DNA of 64,000 nucleotides from Lachnospiraceae bacterium AC3007 (GCA_000621405.1 JHYK01000003.1:173146-237145); one strand, 5' to 3'; counted from the first letter of the stretch, positions 46,121-55,919 are shown. Numbers and translations are program-made. Notes: a model not told the origin generated them from the sequence alone.

Positions 46121-48046
46121 ATGGCATCAGGAACAGATAATTACGGCGCACAAAGCATTACGGTACTGGAAGGACTTGAGCCGGTAAGGCTACGTCCGGG
46201 CATGTACATCGGCTCCACGGGAGTGAAGGGCCTTAACCATTGTCTGTATGAGATAATGGATAATTCGGTGGATGAGCATCTGGCCGGCTTTTGTTCTACC
46301 ATAAAAGTCACGCTTGAGGCTGACGGCTCGGCTACTGTTGAGGATGACGGACGAGGCATTCCCGTTGGTATGCATGAAAAAGGAATTTCAGCAGAGAGAG
46401 TTGTCTTGACTACACTCCATGCAGGAGGCAAATTCGACGGGGCATCATATAAGACTTCCGGAGGACTTCACGGTGTAGGTTCCAGTGCGGTCAATGCACT
46501 TTCCAGTTCGCTCGATATCACCGTGAAAAGAGACGGTGTAATATCTCACGATCATTATGAGCGCGGTGTTCCCACGGTTGAGCTTATCGACGGGCTCCTT
46601 CCCGTCATAGGCCGTACCAACCGCACCGGCACCAGGATCAATTTCACACCGGATCCCGATATATTCGATACGGTACGCTTCAAGTCTGACGAGATCAAGT
46701 CCAGGCTTCACGAGACAGCGTATCTTAATCCCGAGCTTACTATCATATACAAGGATCTCAGAGGCGCCGAGCCTGAGGAGATCACTTACCACGAGCCCGA
46801 GGGACTCACTGGGTTCATTAAGGATATGAACCGCAACAATGAGCCCATCAGTGATATCGTATATTTCAAAGGTGTCACAGAGGGCGTATCAGTCGAAGTA
46901 GCATTCCAGTATGTGAATGAATTTCACGAAGAAGTCCTCGGCTTCTGTAACTGCATCTATAACTCCGAGGGCGGCACACATATCACCGGCTTTAAGGCCC
47001 AGTTTACTCAGATCATGAATACATATGCCAGGCAGCTTGGCATATTAAAGGATAAGGATCCTAATTTTAACGGTACTGATATCAGGAACGGCATGACGGC
47101 CGTTGTATCGATCAAGCATCCCGATCCAAGATTTGAAGGTCAGACCAAGACCAAGCTTGATAATCAGGATGCTTCAAGGGCAGTATCCAAGGTAACCAAT
47201 GATGAGGTCCAGCTGTATTTTGACAGGAACCTGGATACCTTGAAGGCTATTCTTGCGAGCGCCGAGAAAGCTGCGAAGATCAGAAAAGCAGAAGAGAAGA
47301 GCAAGACCAATCTTCTCACCAAGCAGAAGTATTCATTTGATTCAAACGGCAAGCTTGCCAACTGCGAATCAAGAGATGCTTCCAAGTGCGAGATATTCAT
47401 AGTTGAGGGAGATTCTGCCGGAGGTTCGGCGAAGACAGCCAGGAACCGCATGTATCAGGCAATACTGCCGATCAGAGGTAAGATTCTTAATGTCGAGAAG
47501 GCTTCCATAGACAAGGTGCTTGCCAATGCCGAGATCAAGACCATGATCAATTCCTTCGGCTGCGGCTTTTCCGAAGGCTACGGCAATGATTTTGACATAT
47601 CGAAGCTCCGTTATGACAAGATCATCATTATGGCCGATGCGGATGTGGACGGAGCCCATATCGCGACGCTTCTTCTGACACTTTTCTTCCGCTTCATGCC
47701 CGAGCTCATCTCGGAGGGACATGTATATATTGCCATGCCGCCTCTGTACAGAGCCATGCCGAAGAAGGGCGAGCCCGAATATCTCTACGATGATAGGGCA
47801 CTGGCTCAGTACAGGAAGACTCACAAGGGTGATTTTACCCTTCAGAGATATAAGGGACTCGGAGAGATGGATGCCGAGCAGCTCTGGGAGACTACACTTG
47901 ATCCCGAAAAGAGAAGGATGAGAAGAGTCTCCATAGATGACGCAAGGATGGCGTCATCCACGACAGAGCTTTTAATGGGCAACGATGTCGCTCCGCGACG
48001 TGATTTCATCTACGAGCATGCAAAGGAAGCGTTGTTGGATGTATAG
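46121..48046 (+). CDS. parE: DNA topoisomerase IV subunit B (GyrB/ParE family)
   Basis: The 641-residue ATPase subunit has the GHKL motifs EIMDNSVDEH, VEDDGRGIPVGMH and TSGGLHGVGSSAVNALS, then the TOPRIM metal motifs EGDSAGGSAK and DADVDGAHI, and PLYRAMP and QRYKGLGEMDAEQLWETT near the end. GyrB and ParE are hard to tell apart here; pairing with a subunit A lacking a GyrA box favours topoisomerase IV. The start at 46121 (MASGTDNYG) gives the family N-terminus, but the ribosome site is poor (AAAGG at 14 bases). The subunit A gene follows after a repeat-filled gap of 198 bases. Confidence 0.88.
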   Translation: MASGTDNYGAQSITVLEGLEPVRLRPGMYIGSTGVKGLNHCLYEIMDNSVDEHLAGFCSTIKVTLEADGSATVEDDGRGIPVGMHEKGISAERVVLTTLHAGGKFDGASYKTSGGLHGVGSSAVNALSSSLDITVKRDGVISHDHYERGVPTVELIDGLLPVIGRTNRTGTRINFTPDPDIFDTVRFKSDEIKSRLHETAYLNPELTIIYKDLRGAEPEEITYHEPEGLTGFIKDMNRNNEPISDIVYFKGVTEGVSVEVAFQYVNEFHEEVLGFCNCIYNSEGGTHITGFKAQFTQIMNTYARQLGILKDKDPNFNGTDIRNGMTAVVSIKHPDPRFEGQTKTKLDNQDASRAVSKVTNDEVQLYFDRNLDTLKAILASAEKAAKIRKAEEKSKTNLLTKQKYSFDSNGKLANCESRDASKCEIFIVEGDSAGGSAKTARNRMYQAILPIRGKILNVEKASIDKVLANAEIKTMINSFGCGFSEGYGNDFDISKLRYDKIIIMADADVDGAHIATLLLTLFFRFMPELISEGHVYIAMPPLYRAMPKKGEPEYLYDDRALAQYRKTHKGDFTLQRYKGLGEMDAEQLWETTLDPEKRRMRRVSIDDARMASSTTELLMGNDVAPRRDFIYEHAKEALLDV

Positions 48047-48066
48047 ATTACAGAATTTTGCTGGAA

Positions 48067-48213
48067 GATATATATTTTTAGAGCAATAAGCACGTCGAGC
48101 TCAGCGAAGGCGAGTGCCATGGCCCGACTAAGCTGCGCTGCGCGTTACGAGGGCCGTTTGGGCACGATGGCTGAGCTTAGCGAGATCGTAGCCGCGGTTG
48201 AAAAATATATATC
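48067..48213. repeat. Second type of palindromic element between parE and parC
   Basis: The 147-base element begins GATATATATTTTT (48067-48079) and ends with its exact complement AAAAATATATATC (48201-48213). Further complementary pieces lie inside (GAGCTCAGCGA with TTAGCGAG/GCTGAG, GTGCC with GGCAC, GGCCC with GGGCC), so it can fold as an imperfect hairpin. It shares GAGCAATAAGC with the arms of the elements at 483 and 44696, although the end sequences differ. It splits what would otherwise be a tight parE-parC operon. Confidence 0.8.
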
Positions 48214-48244
48214 AACGGCAATCTAGAATAAAATGAGGTATAGT

Positions 48245-50509
48245 ATGAACACCGACAGCAGGAACATAATCGACAGCGAATACTCGGATATAATGCAGCA
48301 GTCTTATATAGACTATGCGATGTCCGTCATAATCTCCAGGGCCATTCCCGATATAAGGGACGGACTGAAGCCGGTCCAGAGAAGGACATTATATGATATG
48401 GGAGAGCTCGGACTCCGTTCCGACAGACCGTACAGAAAATGTGCGCGTATAGTCGGAGATACCATGGGTAAATATCACCCCCACGGAGATTCCTCCATAT
48501 ATGATTCTCTGGTAGTCATGGCGCAGGATTTCAAGAAGGGAAGGATATTGGTCGACGGCCACGGTAATTTCGGATCCATAGAAGGAGACGGAGCCGCTGC
48601 CATGAGATATACCGAAGCCCGTCTCGAATCCATCACCGAAGAGGCATTCCTTAAGGATCTTGATAAGGACACGGTTGACTTTGTGCCGAATTTTGACGAG
48701 ACCGAAAAGGAGCCCGAAGTCCTTCCGGTGAAGATACCCAACTTCCTTGTGAATGGTTCCGAGGGTATAGCAGTCGGTATGGCTACTTCTTCGCCTACTC
48801 ATAATCTCAAAGAGGTCATTGAAGCAGAGAAGGCCTATATCAATGATCCCGATATCTCGACCGAAGGGCTCATGCATTTTCTCCCGGGCCCTGATTTCCC
48901 GACAGGAGGCATTGTCACCAATGCTTCCGAACTTCCCGCCATATACGAGAGCGGTCAGGGCAAGATCAAGCTCAGAGGCCGTATCACCGAAGAAAAGGGA
49001 AAGAACGGACATAAGAATCTTGTGATCACCGAGATCCCCTATACGATGATAGGCGCCGGCATTGGGAAGTTCATGTCCGATGTCATCGATCTTGTTGAAT
49101 CGAGAAAGACAACGGATATAGTAGATATCTCCAACCAGTCCTCCAAGGAGGGCATAAGGATAGTCATAGAATGCAAGAGAGACGCTGATACCGAAAACCT
49201 TAAGAATCTACTGTACAACAAGACAAAGCTTGAGGATACCTTCGGCGTCAATATGCTTGCCGTACATGACGGGCGTCCCGAGACCATGAGTCTTAAATCG
49301 ATATTCTCGGCGCATACGGCATTTCTTTACGATCTTAATACCAGGAAGTATACGAATCTCCTTGCGAAGGAGCAGGAGAGATCCGAGATCCAGGAAGGCC
49401 TGATAAAGGCTACCGATCTTATCGACCTCATCATCGAGACGATAAGAGGATCAAGGGATCGCGCGACAGTTATCAGATGTCTTACTACCGGCGACACAAA
49501 GGATATCCGTTTCAAGTCCAAGGTGTCTGAGAAGGAGGCCTCCTCCTTTAACTTCACCGAGCGTCAGGCTGCCGCGATACTTGATATGAGACTTTCAAAG
49601 CTCATAGGACTTGAGCTTGAAGCATTGATCAAAGAGCATAATGAGACATTAAAAGCCATATCGAAGTACCGGAATCTCCTTGACAAGCCTTCTGCCATGA
49701 AAAAGGAGATCTGCAGGGAACTGGATGAGATCGCAGGGAAGTATCAGGATGAAAGGCGTACCGAGATCACTGATGCTGCGGCTGCGGTCTTTACCGAAAA
49801 GCCTGTCGAAGAGATGGATGTCTACTTCGTTATGGACAGGTTCGGTTATGCAAGAGTCATTGATACGGCGACCTTTGACAGAAATAAAGAGGCTATAGAG
49901 TCGGACGATGCCACCTTCAAATATGTATTCCTCACGAAGAATACAGGGCGCATCGGCATATTCACCAATACAGGCATGCTCCATATCATAAGGACTCTGG
50001 ATCTTCCCATGACGAAGCTCCGTGATAAGGGCATACCGATAGACAACCTCAGCCGTTTTGATTCTTCGAGCGAGATCTTCATCTACATCGACGATCTTGA
50101 CAGCATCGTGAAATCAAGGCTTCTCTTTGTATCAAGGAAGGCAATGATGAAGCTTGTGGACGGATCCGAATTTGATGTATCCACCAAGAGGGCTGTACAG
50201 GCGACATCTCTTGGATCCGATGACGAACTCTTTATCGTCAAGCCTTATGATGAGGAGACTGACAGACAGATACTACTTCAGACCGAGGGCGGATTCTTTA
50301 TCAGGTTTGCCATGACCGAGATCCCTGAGAAGAAGAAGGGAGCTGTCGGTGTAAGAGGCATGAAGCTTGCTCCCGGTGACAGGCTTGAAGGATTATATTT
50401 CATGAATTTTGCCGATGAACGGGTGATACAGTACAAGGGCAAGGAGATGCCCCTCACCCATGTGAAGCTTTCGAAGAGAGACGGTAAGGGCACAAAGGTC
50501 AGAGTCTAG
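48245..50509 (+). CDS. parC: DNA topoisomerase IV subunit A (GyrA/ParC family)
   Basis: The 754-residue cleavage subunit has YIDYAMSVIISRAIPDIRDGLKPVQRR at the N-terminus, KCARIVGDTMGKYHPHGDSSIYD, and AAAMRYTEARL with the catalytic tyrosine (about residue 120). The C-terminal beta-pinwheel is short, ending KKKGAVGVRGMKLAPGD. I see no canonical GyrA box (QRRGGRG), which supports ParC over GyrA. The start at 48245 is chosen because GAGGT lies five bases upstream; an in-frame ATG at 48233 has none. Residues S and the acidic residue in the quinolone region read GDSSIYD, without an obvious resistance change. Confidence 0.88.
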   Translation: MNTDSRNIIDSEYSDIMQQSYIDYAMSVIISRAIPDIRDGLKPVQRRTLYDMGELGLRSDRPYRKCARIVGDTMGKYHPHGDSSIYDSLVVMAQDFKKGRILVDGHGNFGSIEGDGAAAMRYTEARLESITEEAFLKDLDKDTVDFVPNFDETEKEPEVLPVKIPNFLVNGSEGIAVGMATSSPTHNLKEVIEAEKAYINDPDISTEGLMHFLPGPDFPTGGIVTNASELPAIYESGQGKIKLRGRITEEKGKNGHKNLVITEIPYTMIGAGIGKFMSDVIDLVESRKTTDIVDISNQSSKEGIRIVIECKRDADTENLKNLLYNKTKLEDTFGVNMLAVHDGRPETMSLKSIFSAHTAFLYDLNTRKYTNLLAKEQERSEIQEGLIKATDLIDLIIETIRGSRDRATVIRCLTTGDTKDIRFKSKVSEKEASSFNFTERQAAAILDMRLSKLIGLELEALIKEHNETLKAISKYRNLLDKPSAMKKEICRELDEIAGKYQDERRTEITDAAAAVFTEKPVEEMDVYFVMDRFGYARVIDTATFDRNKEAIESDDATFKYVFLTKNTGRIGIFTNTGMLHIIRTLDLPMTKLRDKGIPIDNLSRFDSSSEIFIYIDDLDSIVKSRLLFVSRKAMMKLVDGSEFDVSTKRAVQATSLGSDDELFIVKPYDEETDRQILLQTEGGFFIRFAMTEIPEKKKGAVGVRGMKLAPGDRLEGLYFMNFADERVIQYKGKEMPLTHVKLSKRDGKGTKVRV

Positions 50510-50524
50510 GCCGAAGGATACATT

Positions 50525-51082
50525 ATGAGAGTGATTGCAGGTAAAGCAAGGCGCATACAGCTTGTAAGTCTGGAGGGTGAAGCCGTAAGGCCCACGCTTG
50601 ACAGGTATAAGGAAACTCTGTTTAATACGATCCAGGCGTATATCCCCGACAGTTTCTTCATTGATGTCTTTGCAGGCACCGGATCCATAGGGATAGAGGC
50701 CTTAAGCCGCGGAGCCAGAAAAGCCGTCTTCATCGAGAATAATAAAAAAGCGCTTTCCGTCATCAATGAAAACCTTGAAAAGACAAGGCTCAAGGACGGA
50801 GCGGAAGTGATAGCGCGAGACGCCGTGTCTGCCCTTATGGGATTTAAGTCCGACGAATGCGCCGATGTGATATTCATTGATCCTCCATACAACAGAGGCC
50901 TTGAGACAGAGGTTTTAAGAGTCCTTAAGACATCGCCTCTTGTCGGTGAGGATACACTGATCGTAGTTGAAGCATCTAACGAGACACCTCTTGATGATAT
51001 TACGGATCAGGGATACGATATAGTAAAGACTAAGGATTATCGTACCAACAGACATATTTTCCTGCGAAGGCGAGAGCAGTAA
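50525..51082 (+). CDS. rsmD: 16S rRNA (guanine(966)-N(2))-methyltransferase
   Basis: RsmD methylates G966 of 16S rRNA. The 185-residue protein begins MRVIAGKARRIQL, followed by RPTLDRYKETLFN, the SAM-binding FIDVFAGTGSIGIEALSRGA, and the catalytic motif IFIDPPYNRG. Length and motifs match the family. AAGGAT precedes the ATG; it starts 16 bases after parC. rsmD followed by coaD is a conserved order. Confidence 0.94.
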   Translation: MRVIAGKARRIQLVSLEGEAVRPTLDRYKETLFNTIQAYIPDSFFIDVFAGTGSIGIEALSRGARKAVFIENNKKALSVINENLEKTRLKDGAEVIARDAVSALMGFKSDECADVIFIDPPYNRGLETEVLRVLKTSPLVGEDTLIVVEASNETPLDDITDQGYDIVKTKDYRTNRHIFLRRREQ

Positions 51083-51099
51083 TCCTTTTGTCCTGTATT

Positions 51100-51127
51100 A
51101 CCGATCCCGGGGTATCCGGGAACCGGT
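51100..51127 (+). other. Hairpin between rsmD and coaD
   Basis: TCCCGG (51105-51110) and CCGGGA (51116-51121) pair around GGTAT, with ACCG/CGGT pairing outside a single mismatch. No T-run follows, so it is not an intrinsic terminator; it may be an mRNA processing or stability element. Confidence 0.5.
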
Positions 51128-51154
51128 ACGCACATACTGAAAGGAGAAGAGTGC

Positions 51155-51634
51155 ATGGCACATGCATTGTATCCGGGATCCTTTGATCCCGTAACGTACG
51201 GACATATTGACGTAATACGGAGAGCATCGTCTTTGTTTGACAGTCTGACGGTCGCCGTGCTCAATAACAGCGGAAAGTCCCCGTTGTTTTCTGTAGATGA
51301 ACGTGTTAAAATGCTAGTTGGTGTGTGCTCGGATATTCCGAACGTAAGCATAGACTCTTTTTCCGGTCTTACAGCTGATTACGTTACGGCTAACGGCATC
51401 AATGTCATTATCAGAGGGCTCCGCGCCGTTACTGATTTTGAATATGAGCTGCAGATGGCGCAGACCAACAGGAAGCTCGCCCCGGATGCCGACACGGTGT
51501 TCCTTACGACGAGCCTTGAGTACGCGTATCTTTCATCCACCACGGTGAAGGAGGTCGCGTATTTTGGCGGCGATATCAGTAAGTTCGTTCCCAAAGATAT
51601 AGAAAAGCTTATATTTGAAAAGTACAAAAAGTAG
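51155..51634 (+). CDS. coaD: Phosphopantetheine adenylyltransferase
   Basis: CoaD transfers AMP to 4'-phosphopantetheine in coenzyme A synthesis. The 159-residue protein has [21 protein letters not shown] with the TxGH nucleotidyltransferase motif, [21 protein letters not shown], and [20 protein letters not shown] with the ISSTxVR-type motif. AAGGAGAAG lies before the ATG. Length is typical. Confidence 0.96.
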   Translation: MAHALYPGSFDPVTYGHIDVIRRASSLFDSLTVAVLNNSGKSPLFSVDERVKMLVGVCSDIPNVSIDSFSGLTADYVTANGINVIIRGLRAVTDFEYELQMAQTNRKLAPDADTVFLTTSLEYAYLSSTTVKEVAYFGGDISKFVPKDIEKLIFEKYKK

Positions 51635-51642
51635 GAAAAGAT

Positions 51643-52365
51643 ATGGCAAGTAAGATCGAACAGACTATAGAAGACATTTATGAATATCTGGACAGCTGTA
51701 AATTTGCTCCGTTCAGCAATAAAGAAGGCATAATCGTCAATAAGGACGATATATATGATCTTCTTGAGGAATTAAAGAACAATATTCCCGATGAGATCAA
51801 GCACAGCAGGCAGATAGTAGCCAATCGGGATGCCATACTTGATAATGCCAAGTCCACAGCCGAGGCTCTTCTTGCCAAGGCAGAGGAGAAGCAGGGCGAG
51901 CTTCTTGAGAAGAATGAGATCATGCAGCAGGCATATCTTCAGGCTCAGGAGGTCGTGAATCAGGCCAATGCCAATGCGATGGATCTTTTGAATCAGGCCA
52001 CCAACGAAGCCAACACTTATCAGATATCGGCGATGAAATATACCGATGATTCTCTTGCAGGCATATCCGACATCCTTAACAAGGCTATCAGTGAAGCACA
52101 GAGCAGATATACAGATCTTATCAATTCGCTCTCAAGCTGCCTGCAGGTCGTTAATAATGACAGAGCCCAGCTTCAGATGGCTAACGGACCGGAGCAGGCC
52201 ATAGTACCCGGTGCAACGGGCGCTTCGGTGCAGGTGCCCAACCGCGGGCCGCAGGCTCAGGGAGTACAGGGTCAGGGAAGAGCAGATATTCCCAAGGCTC
52301 CTGTGATAGACAGATCTGCTTCCATCAGGGAAGAGATCAATGATGATGATATAGACGATATCTGA
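51643..52365 (+). CDS. Coiled-coil protein (sometimes labelled V-ATPase subunit H-like)
   Basis: The 240-residue protein is mostly a long helix (about 45-180) rich in A, E, Q and N, with AEALLAKAEEKQGELLEKNEIM and QEVVNQANANAMDLLNQA typical of coiled coils such as ATPase b-type stalks or DivIVA-like proteins. The last 60 residues are low-complexity, rich in P, Q, G and V, and then acidic (INDDDIDDI). There is no membrane segment. Similar genes follow coaD in related bacteria; a real V-ATPase role is unlikely as no ATPase genes are near. Function is unknown. Confidence 0.75.
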   Translation: MASKIEQTIEDIYEYLDSCKFAPFSNKEGIIVNKDDIYDLLEELKNNIPDEIKHSRQIVANRDAILDNAKSTAEALLAKAEEKQGELLEKNEIMQQAYLQAQEVVNQANANAMDLLNQATNEANTYQISAMKYTDDSLAGISDILNKAISEAQSRYTDLINSLSSCLQVVNNDRAQLQMANGPEQAIVPGATGASVQVPNRGPQAQGVQGQGRADIPKAPVIDRSASIREEINDDDIDDI

Positions 52366-52396
52366 CGTCTAAAATAATACTTACCGGGGGAAAGGT

Positions 52397-53851
52397 ATGT
52401 CTGTTTTACAGGGAATAGAGCCCAAAATCATTTTCGGATTCTTTGAAGAGATATGCGAAATACCTCACGGTTCCGGGAATATCAGACAGCTTTCCAACTA
52501 TCTTAAAAAATTCGCAACTGACAGGAATCTTCGTGTCAATCAGGAACCTTGCGGCAATATTGTGATCTATAAGGCCGCTACTGCCGGATATGAGAATTCT
52601 CAACCCATATGTCTTCAGGCGCATATGGATATGGTCTGCGAGAAAACCTCCGATTCAAGACACAATTTCAAAAAGAATCCGCTTCCCATCGCCGTTATGG
52701 ATGATGAGGTATTCTCAAGGAATACCACTCTGGGTGCAGATGACGGGATAGGCGTTGCCATGATAATGGCAGTACTGGATTCCGATGATATCGAGCATCC
52801 TCCGATAGAGGCTGTTTTCACGGTGGATGAAGAGACAGGCATGGAAGGCGCCAAGAACCTTAATTTCTCCAGCATCAAGTCACGCCGCGTGGTGAATCTT
52901 GACTCAGAGGATGAAGGAATATTCTATGTCAGCTGTGCCGGAGGACTGCGCGGCACCATCAATCTCCCCGTCGATATGAAGAATCATACCGGAGTAGAAT
53001 ACGATGTTGTGATCTCGGGTCTTCACGGAGGTCATAGCGGAGAGATGATCGACAGGTATTATGCCAATGCGATCATCATCATGGGACGTCTTTTGAGATT
53101 CCTTCAGCAGAGGATGAAGTTCCGGATAGTGGAACTTTCCGGCGGTCTTATGGATAATGCCATCCCCAGAGAGGCCGGATGTCATATCCATGTATCCGAA
53201 GAGAATTCACTTGGCTTTGAGCAGACCATTGCCGAATTTGAAGAGTTAATAAAGAACGAATACCATGCCAATGAGAAGAATCTCATGATATATTGCGAGA
53301 ACATCGGCGAGACAGAAAAGCCGGTGCTTAGAAATGATACTGCCAAAAAGGTCATGTATCTGCTGACTGCGGTTCCCGACGGTGTGATAAAGATGTGCCG
53401 TGATGAGGGTCAGGAGTGGCTTGTCGAGACAAGTCTTAATTTCGGCATTATGAGGCTGTCCGAGAACAGATTCACCCTTGAAGCCGGTCTCAGGAGCTCG
53501 ATATCCACAGAGAAATACGCACTCTCATCAAAGCTCAGGGTAATAGCCGAGATGGCAGGCGCGACATACACAGAGAGTTATGATTATCCCGCATGGGAAT
53601 ATAACGAAGATTCAAAGCTTCTGCCCATGCTGAAAAGGCTTTATGAGAGCGAATACGGAAGTTCTCCTGTTGTAAAGGGTATACACGCAGGCCTTGAATG
53701 CGGGATCATCTATCATGCCTTAAAGCCTGTAGATATTGTGTCCTTCGGACCAACCGTTAAGGGTGCTCATACTCCGAAGGAGACGCTGTCCATATCATCG
53801 ACGAAGAGGACTTATGATCTTCTCGTCGCATTGTTAAGAGAACTGAAATGA
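52397..53851 (+). CDS. pepD: Aminoacyl-histidine dipeptidase (Xaa-His dipeptidase, M20)
   Basis: PepD hydrolyses dipeptides such as carnosine. The 484-residue M20-family metallopeptidase has ICLQAHMDMVCEK (first zinc His and Asp), TLGADDGIGVAMIMAVL (bridging Asp), AVFTVDEETGMEGA (catalytic Glu pair), VVNLDSEDEG, and VKGIHAGLECGII near the C-terminus (last zinc-ligand region). GGGGGAAAGG precedes the ATG. The stop overlaps the next gene (ATGA). Confidence 0.92.
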   Translation: MSVLQGIEPKIIFGFFEEICEIPHGSGNIRQLSNYLKKFATDRNLRVNQEPCGNIVIYKAATAGYENSQPICLQAHMDMVCEKTSDSRHNFKKNPLPIAVMDDEVFSRNTTLGADDGIGVAMIMAVLDSDDIEHPPIEAVFTVDEETGMEGAKNLNFSSIKSRRVVNLDSEDEGIFYVSCAGGLRGTINLPVDMKNHTGVEYDVVISGLHGGHSGEMIDRYYANAIIIMGRLLRFLQQRMKFRIVELSGGLMDNAIPREAGCHIHVSEENSLGFEQTIAEFEELIKNEYHANEKNLMIYCENIGETEKPVLRNDTAKKVMYLLTAVPDGVIKMCRDEGQEWLVETSLNFGIMRLSENRFTLEAGLRSSISTEKYALSSKLRVIAEMAGATYTESYDYPAWEYNEDSKLLPMLKRLYESEYGSSPVVKGIHAGLECGIIYHALKPVDIVSFGPTVKGAHTPKETLSISSTKRTYDLLVALLRELK

Positions 53852-54411
53852 AAAAGGGAAGCTTCGGATATATCTCTTTTATGAAAAAAAAGAGCGCTGT
53901 CACCGCAATACTAATGTCTGCGGCGGCAGCTCTTGTTTATTATGCGGGACTTAAGATCTTTCCTGCTAACAGGACTCTTGTCGGCATTATGACTGTTCTA
54001 ATAAGTATTCCGGCTGCCATGGCTGTTGTAAGGTTTGTTATGTTCATGAGGTTTAAGAGCGGTGACAGCAGGATCCGTGACAGGGTGGAAGAGATCAGGG
54101 GAATAGTCCCTGTCTTTTATGATTCCATACTTACCACATCGGACAAGAGCTATGGAGTCAATGTCTTTATTTCCGCTGAACAGAGCCTTCTGGGGCTTAG
54201 TCTGTACGACGGTTTTGACATCGAAAAGGTCGAGAAGCACTTAAGAGGAATATATGACGGACTGCATATGCAGAATGTCAATATCAAGGTGTTCACTGAC
54301 GAGGGTAAGTTTTATGAAAGGCTTAAGACCCTCTCTGCGAGATATACTCCAGAACCTCCTGTAAGCGGAGAGGACGGACTTCTTCACGTTATCGGGAGGA
54401 TCTCGCTTTGA
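53848..54411 (+). CDS. Small membrane protein of unknown function
   Basis: The 187-residue protein has a basic N-terminus, two membrane helices (about 16-35 and 42-66) and a cytoplasmic domain of about 110 residues with no motif I recognise. Its start overlaps pepD (ATGA) and its stop overlaps the RluA-like gene, so it is tightly coupled to both. Confidence 0.7.
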   Translation: MKKGSFGYISFMKKKSAVTAILMSAAAALVYYAGLKIFPANRTLVGIMTVLISIPAAMAVVRFVMFMRFKSGDSRIRDRVEEIRGIVPVFYDSILTTSDKSYGVNVFISAEQSLLGLSLYDGFDIEKVEKHLRGIYDGLHMQNVNIKVFTDEGKFYERLKTLSARYTPEPPVSGEDGLLHVIGRISL

Positions 54412-55376
54412 AGGAGATCGGAATCACTCATCAGGAAGAGGGGATAACTGTTCTGAAGATTGCTTCGAAGATCCTGCCGGATGCTCCGAGGAGTCTCATA
54501 TATAAGTTTATCCGGAATAAAAATATCGAAGTGAACGGCGCAAGATGTAAAAGCGGCGATGTACTAAAGGCCGGTGATAAAGTCTTATTTTTTTTATCAG
54601 ATGAAACGTATGAAAAGCTTGGCGGCAGCAGGCTGATTCGTGATCCATCAGAAGGTGATCCGCAAGGCAGTCCGGATGATGACTTTTTTAAAAGCAGGAT
54701 ACTCTATGAGGATGATGATTATCTCTTTTTTGATAAGCCTCCGTATCTCAGATCTCAAAGAGACGCATCAGGCAGACTCTCTCTTAATGATATGCTGCTA
54801 AAGCATTGCGGTGCGTCCGGTCCCGTTAAGCCTTCCATATGCAACAGACTTGATGTCAATACCTCCGGTATCGTGCTCTGCGGAAGATCAAAGACCGGCC
54901 TCGACAGGCTTAATAATGCGATAAAAGAGCACAGGATCAGAAAGTTTTACCGGGCCCTGCTTTTTGGCAGAATAGATAACGACCTGCATCTTACAGCCTA
55001 TATCAGTCAGTCTGATAAAGATAATAAGGTCTCGATATCAGACAGATATCCCGGTAAAAATGACGGTTACAGAGAGTGCATCACGGATATCCGTGTGATC
55101 GAGGCGACGGATGACATCACATATGCCGAGATACAGCTTGTTACGGGCAGGAAGCATCAGATAAGGGCTCATACGGCGCATATCGGTCACCCTGTGATCG
55201 GAGATATAAAGTACGGAGATAAGAAAAGCAGGGATATTCCGGCAAAAAGACAGATGCTCCATGCTTCGCGCGTGGAACTTCCGGATGATATACTTAACGG
55301 AATGACGGTCTGTTCCGCCATTCCTCAGGATATCAAAGAGCTGCTTTTAAGATACGGCTTCAAGGAGACATCATAA
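54408..55376 (+). CDS. RluA-family pseudouridine synthase with S4 domain
   Basis: The 322-residue protein has an N-terminal S4 domain (about 18-70, LIYKFIRNKNIEVNGARCKSGD) and a catalytic domain with the aspartate in NRLDVNTSGIVLCG and the late motif GRKHQIRAHTAHIGHPVIGD. The His of the usual HRLD is Asn here, a change seen in a subgroup of the family and not expected to abolish activity. The start is TTG at 54408 with GGGAGG upstream, overlapping the previous stop. Target uridines are unknown. A TAATG overlap joins it to recU. Confidence 0.9.
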   Translation: MKEIGITHQEEGITVLKIASKILPDAPRSLIYKFIRNKNIEVNGARCKSGDVLKAGDKVLFFLSDETYEKLGGSRLIRDPSEGDPQGSPDDDFFKSRILYEDDDYLFFDKPPYLRSQRDASGRLSLNDMLLKHCGASGPVKPSICNRLDVNTSGIVLCGRSKTGLDRLNNAIKEHRIRKFYRALLFGRIDNDLHLTAYISQSDKDNKVSISDRYPGKNDGYRECITDIRVIEATDDITYAEIQLVTGRKHQIRAHTAHIGHPVIGDIKYGDKKSRDIPAKRQMLHASRVELPDDILNGMTVCSAIPQDIKELLLRYGFKETS

Positions 55377-55915
55377 TGGCTACCTGGAATTCAAGAGGTC
55401 TGAGAGGCTCTGCTCTTGAGGATCTCGTTAACCGCACCAACGAAAAATACGAGCAGTCCCATCTTGCTCTTGTGCAGAAGATACCTACTCCCATAACGCC
55501 CGTTAAGCTTGATAAGACATCTCATCAGATAACTCTTGCCTATTTCGAGCAGCAGTCGACCGTGGACTATATAGGCGTGGTCCAGGGGATTCCTGTCTGT
55601 TTTGACGCAAAGGAGTGCAGGAGCGACACCTTCCCGCTCGATAATATCCATGAGCATCAGATCTATTTTATGGAGGAGTTTGAAAAGCAGGACGGAGTAG
55701 CCTTTATCCTTATACATTTTACGACAAGACAGATCATGTATTATCTGACTTTCAGACAGCTCATGATCTTTTACAGAAGGATGCAGGACGGAGGCCGTAA
55801 GAGCTTCAGGCTCGATGAGCTCGATATGTCATATGAGATCAAACCCAAGCCCGGCATCATCATTCCGTATCTTGACTATATACAGCTGGACCTTAACAGA
55901 CGTAACGGTGATTAG
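55376..55915 (+). CDS. recU: Holliday junction resolvase RecU
   Basis: RecU cuts Holliday junctions in Gram-positive recombination. The 179-residue protein has RGLRGSALEDLVNRTNEKY near the start, the active-site region VDYIGVVQGIPVCFDAKECRSDTFPL with the Asp, Glu and Lys ligands, HEHQIYFMEEF and GVAFILIHF. Length is slightly below that of Bacillus RecU, with a shorter N-terminus. The gene usually sits beside pbp1a; here it ends an rsmD-coaD-pepD-rluA run. Confidence 0.93.
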   Translation: MATWNSRGLRGSALEDLVNRTNEKYEQSHLALVQKIPTPITPVKLDKTSHQITLAYFEQQSTVDYIGVVQGIPVCFDAKECRSDTFPLDNIHEHQIYFMEEFEKQDGVAFILIHFTTRQIMYYLTFRQLMIFYRRMQDGGRKSFRLDELDMSYEIKPKPGIIIPYLDYIQLDLNRRNGD

Positions 55916-55919
55916 TGCT

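Noticed and set aside
46121..50509. Call as DNA gyrase gyrB-gyrA
   Set aside because: Subunit A has no GyrA box and a short C-terminal domain, and the locus is not near dnaA-recF; topoisomerase IV fits better, although subunit B alone is ambiguous.
51100..51127. Terminator between rsmD and coaD
   Set aside because: The hairpin has no following T-run on either strand.
54840..54880. NRLD instead of HRLD in the RluA-like enzyme as a sign of inactivity
   Set aside because: The catalytic Asp is present and an Asn at this position occurs in a subgroup of active family members.
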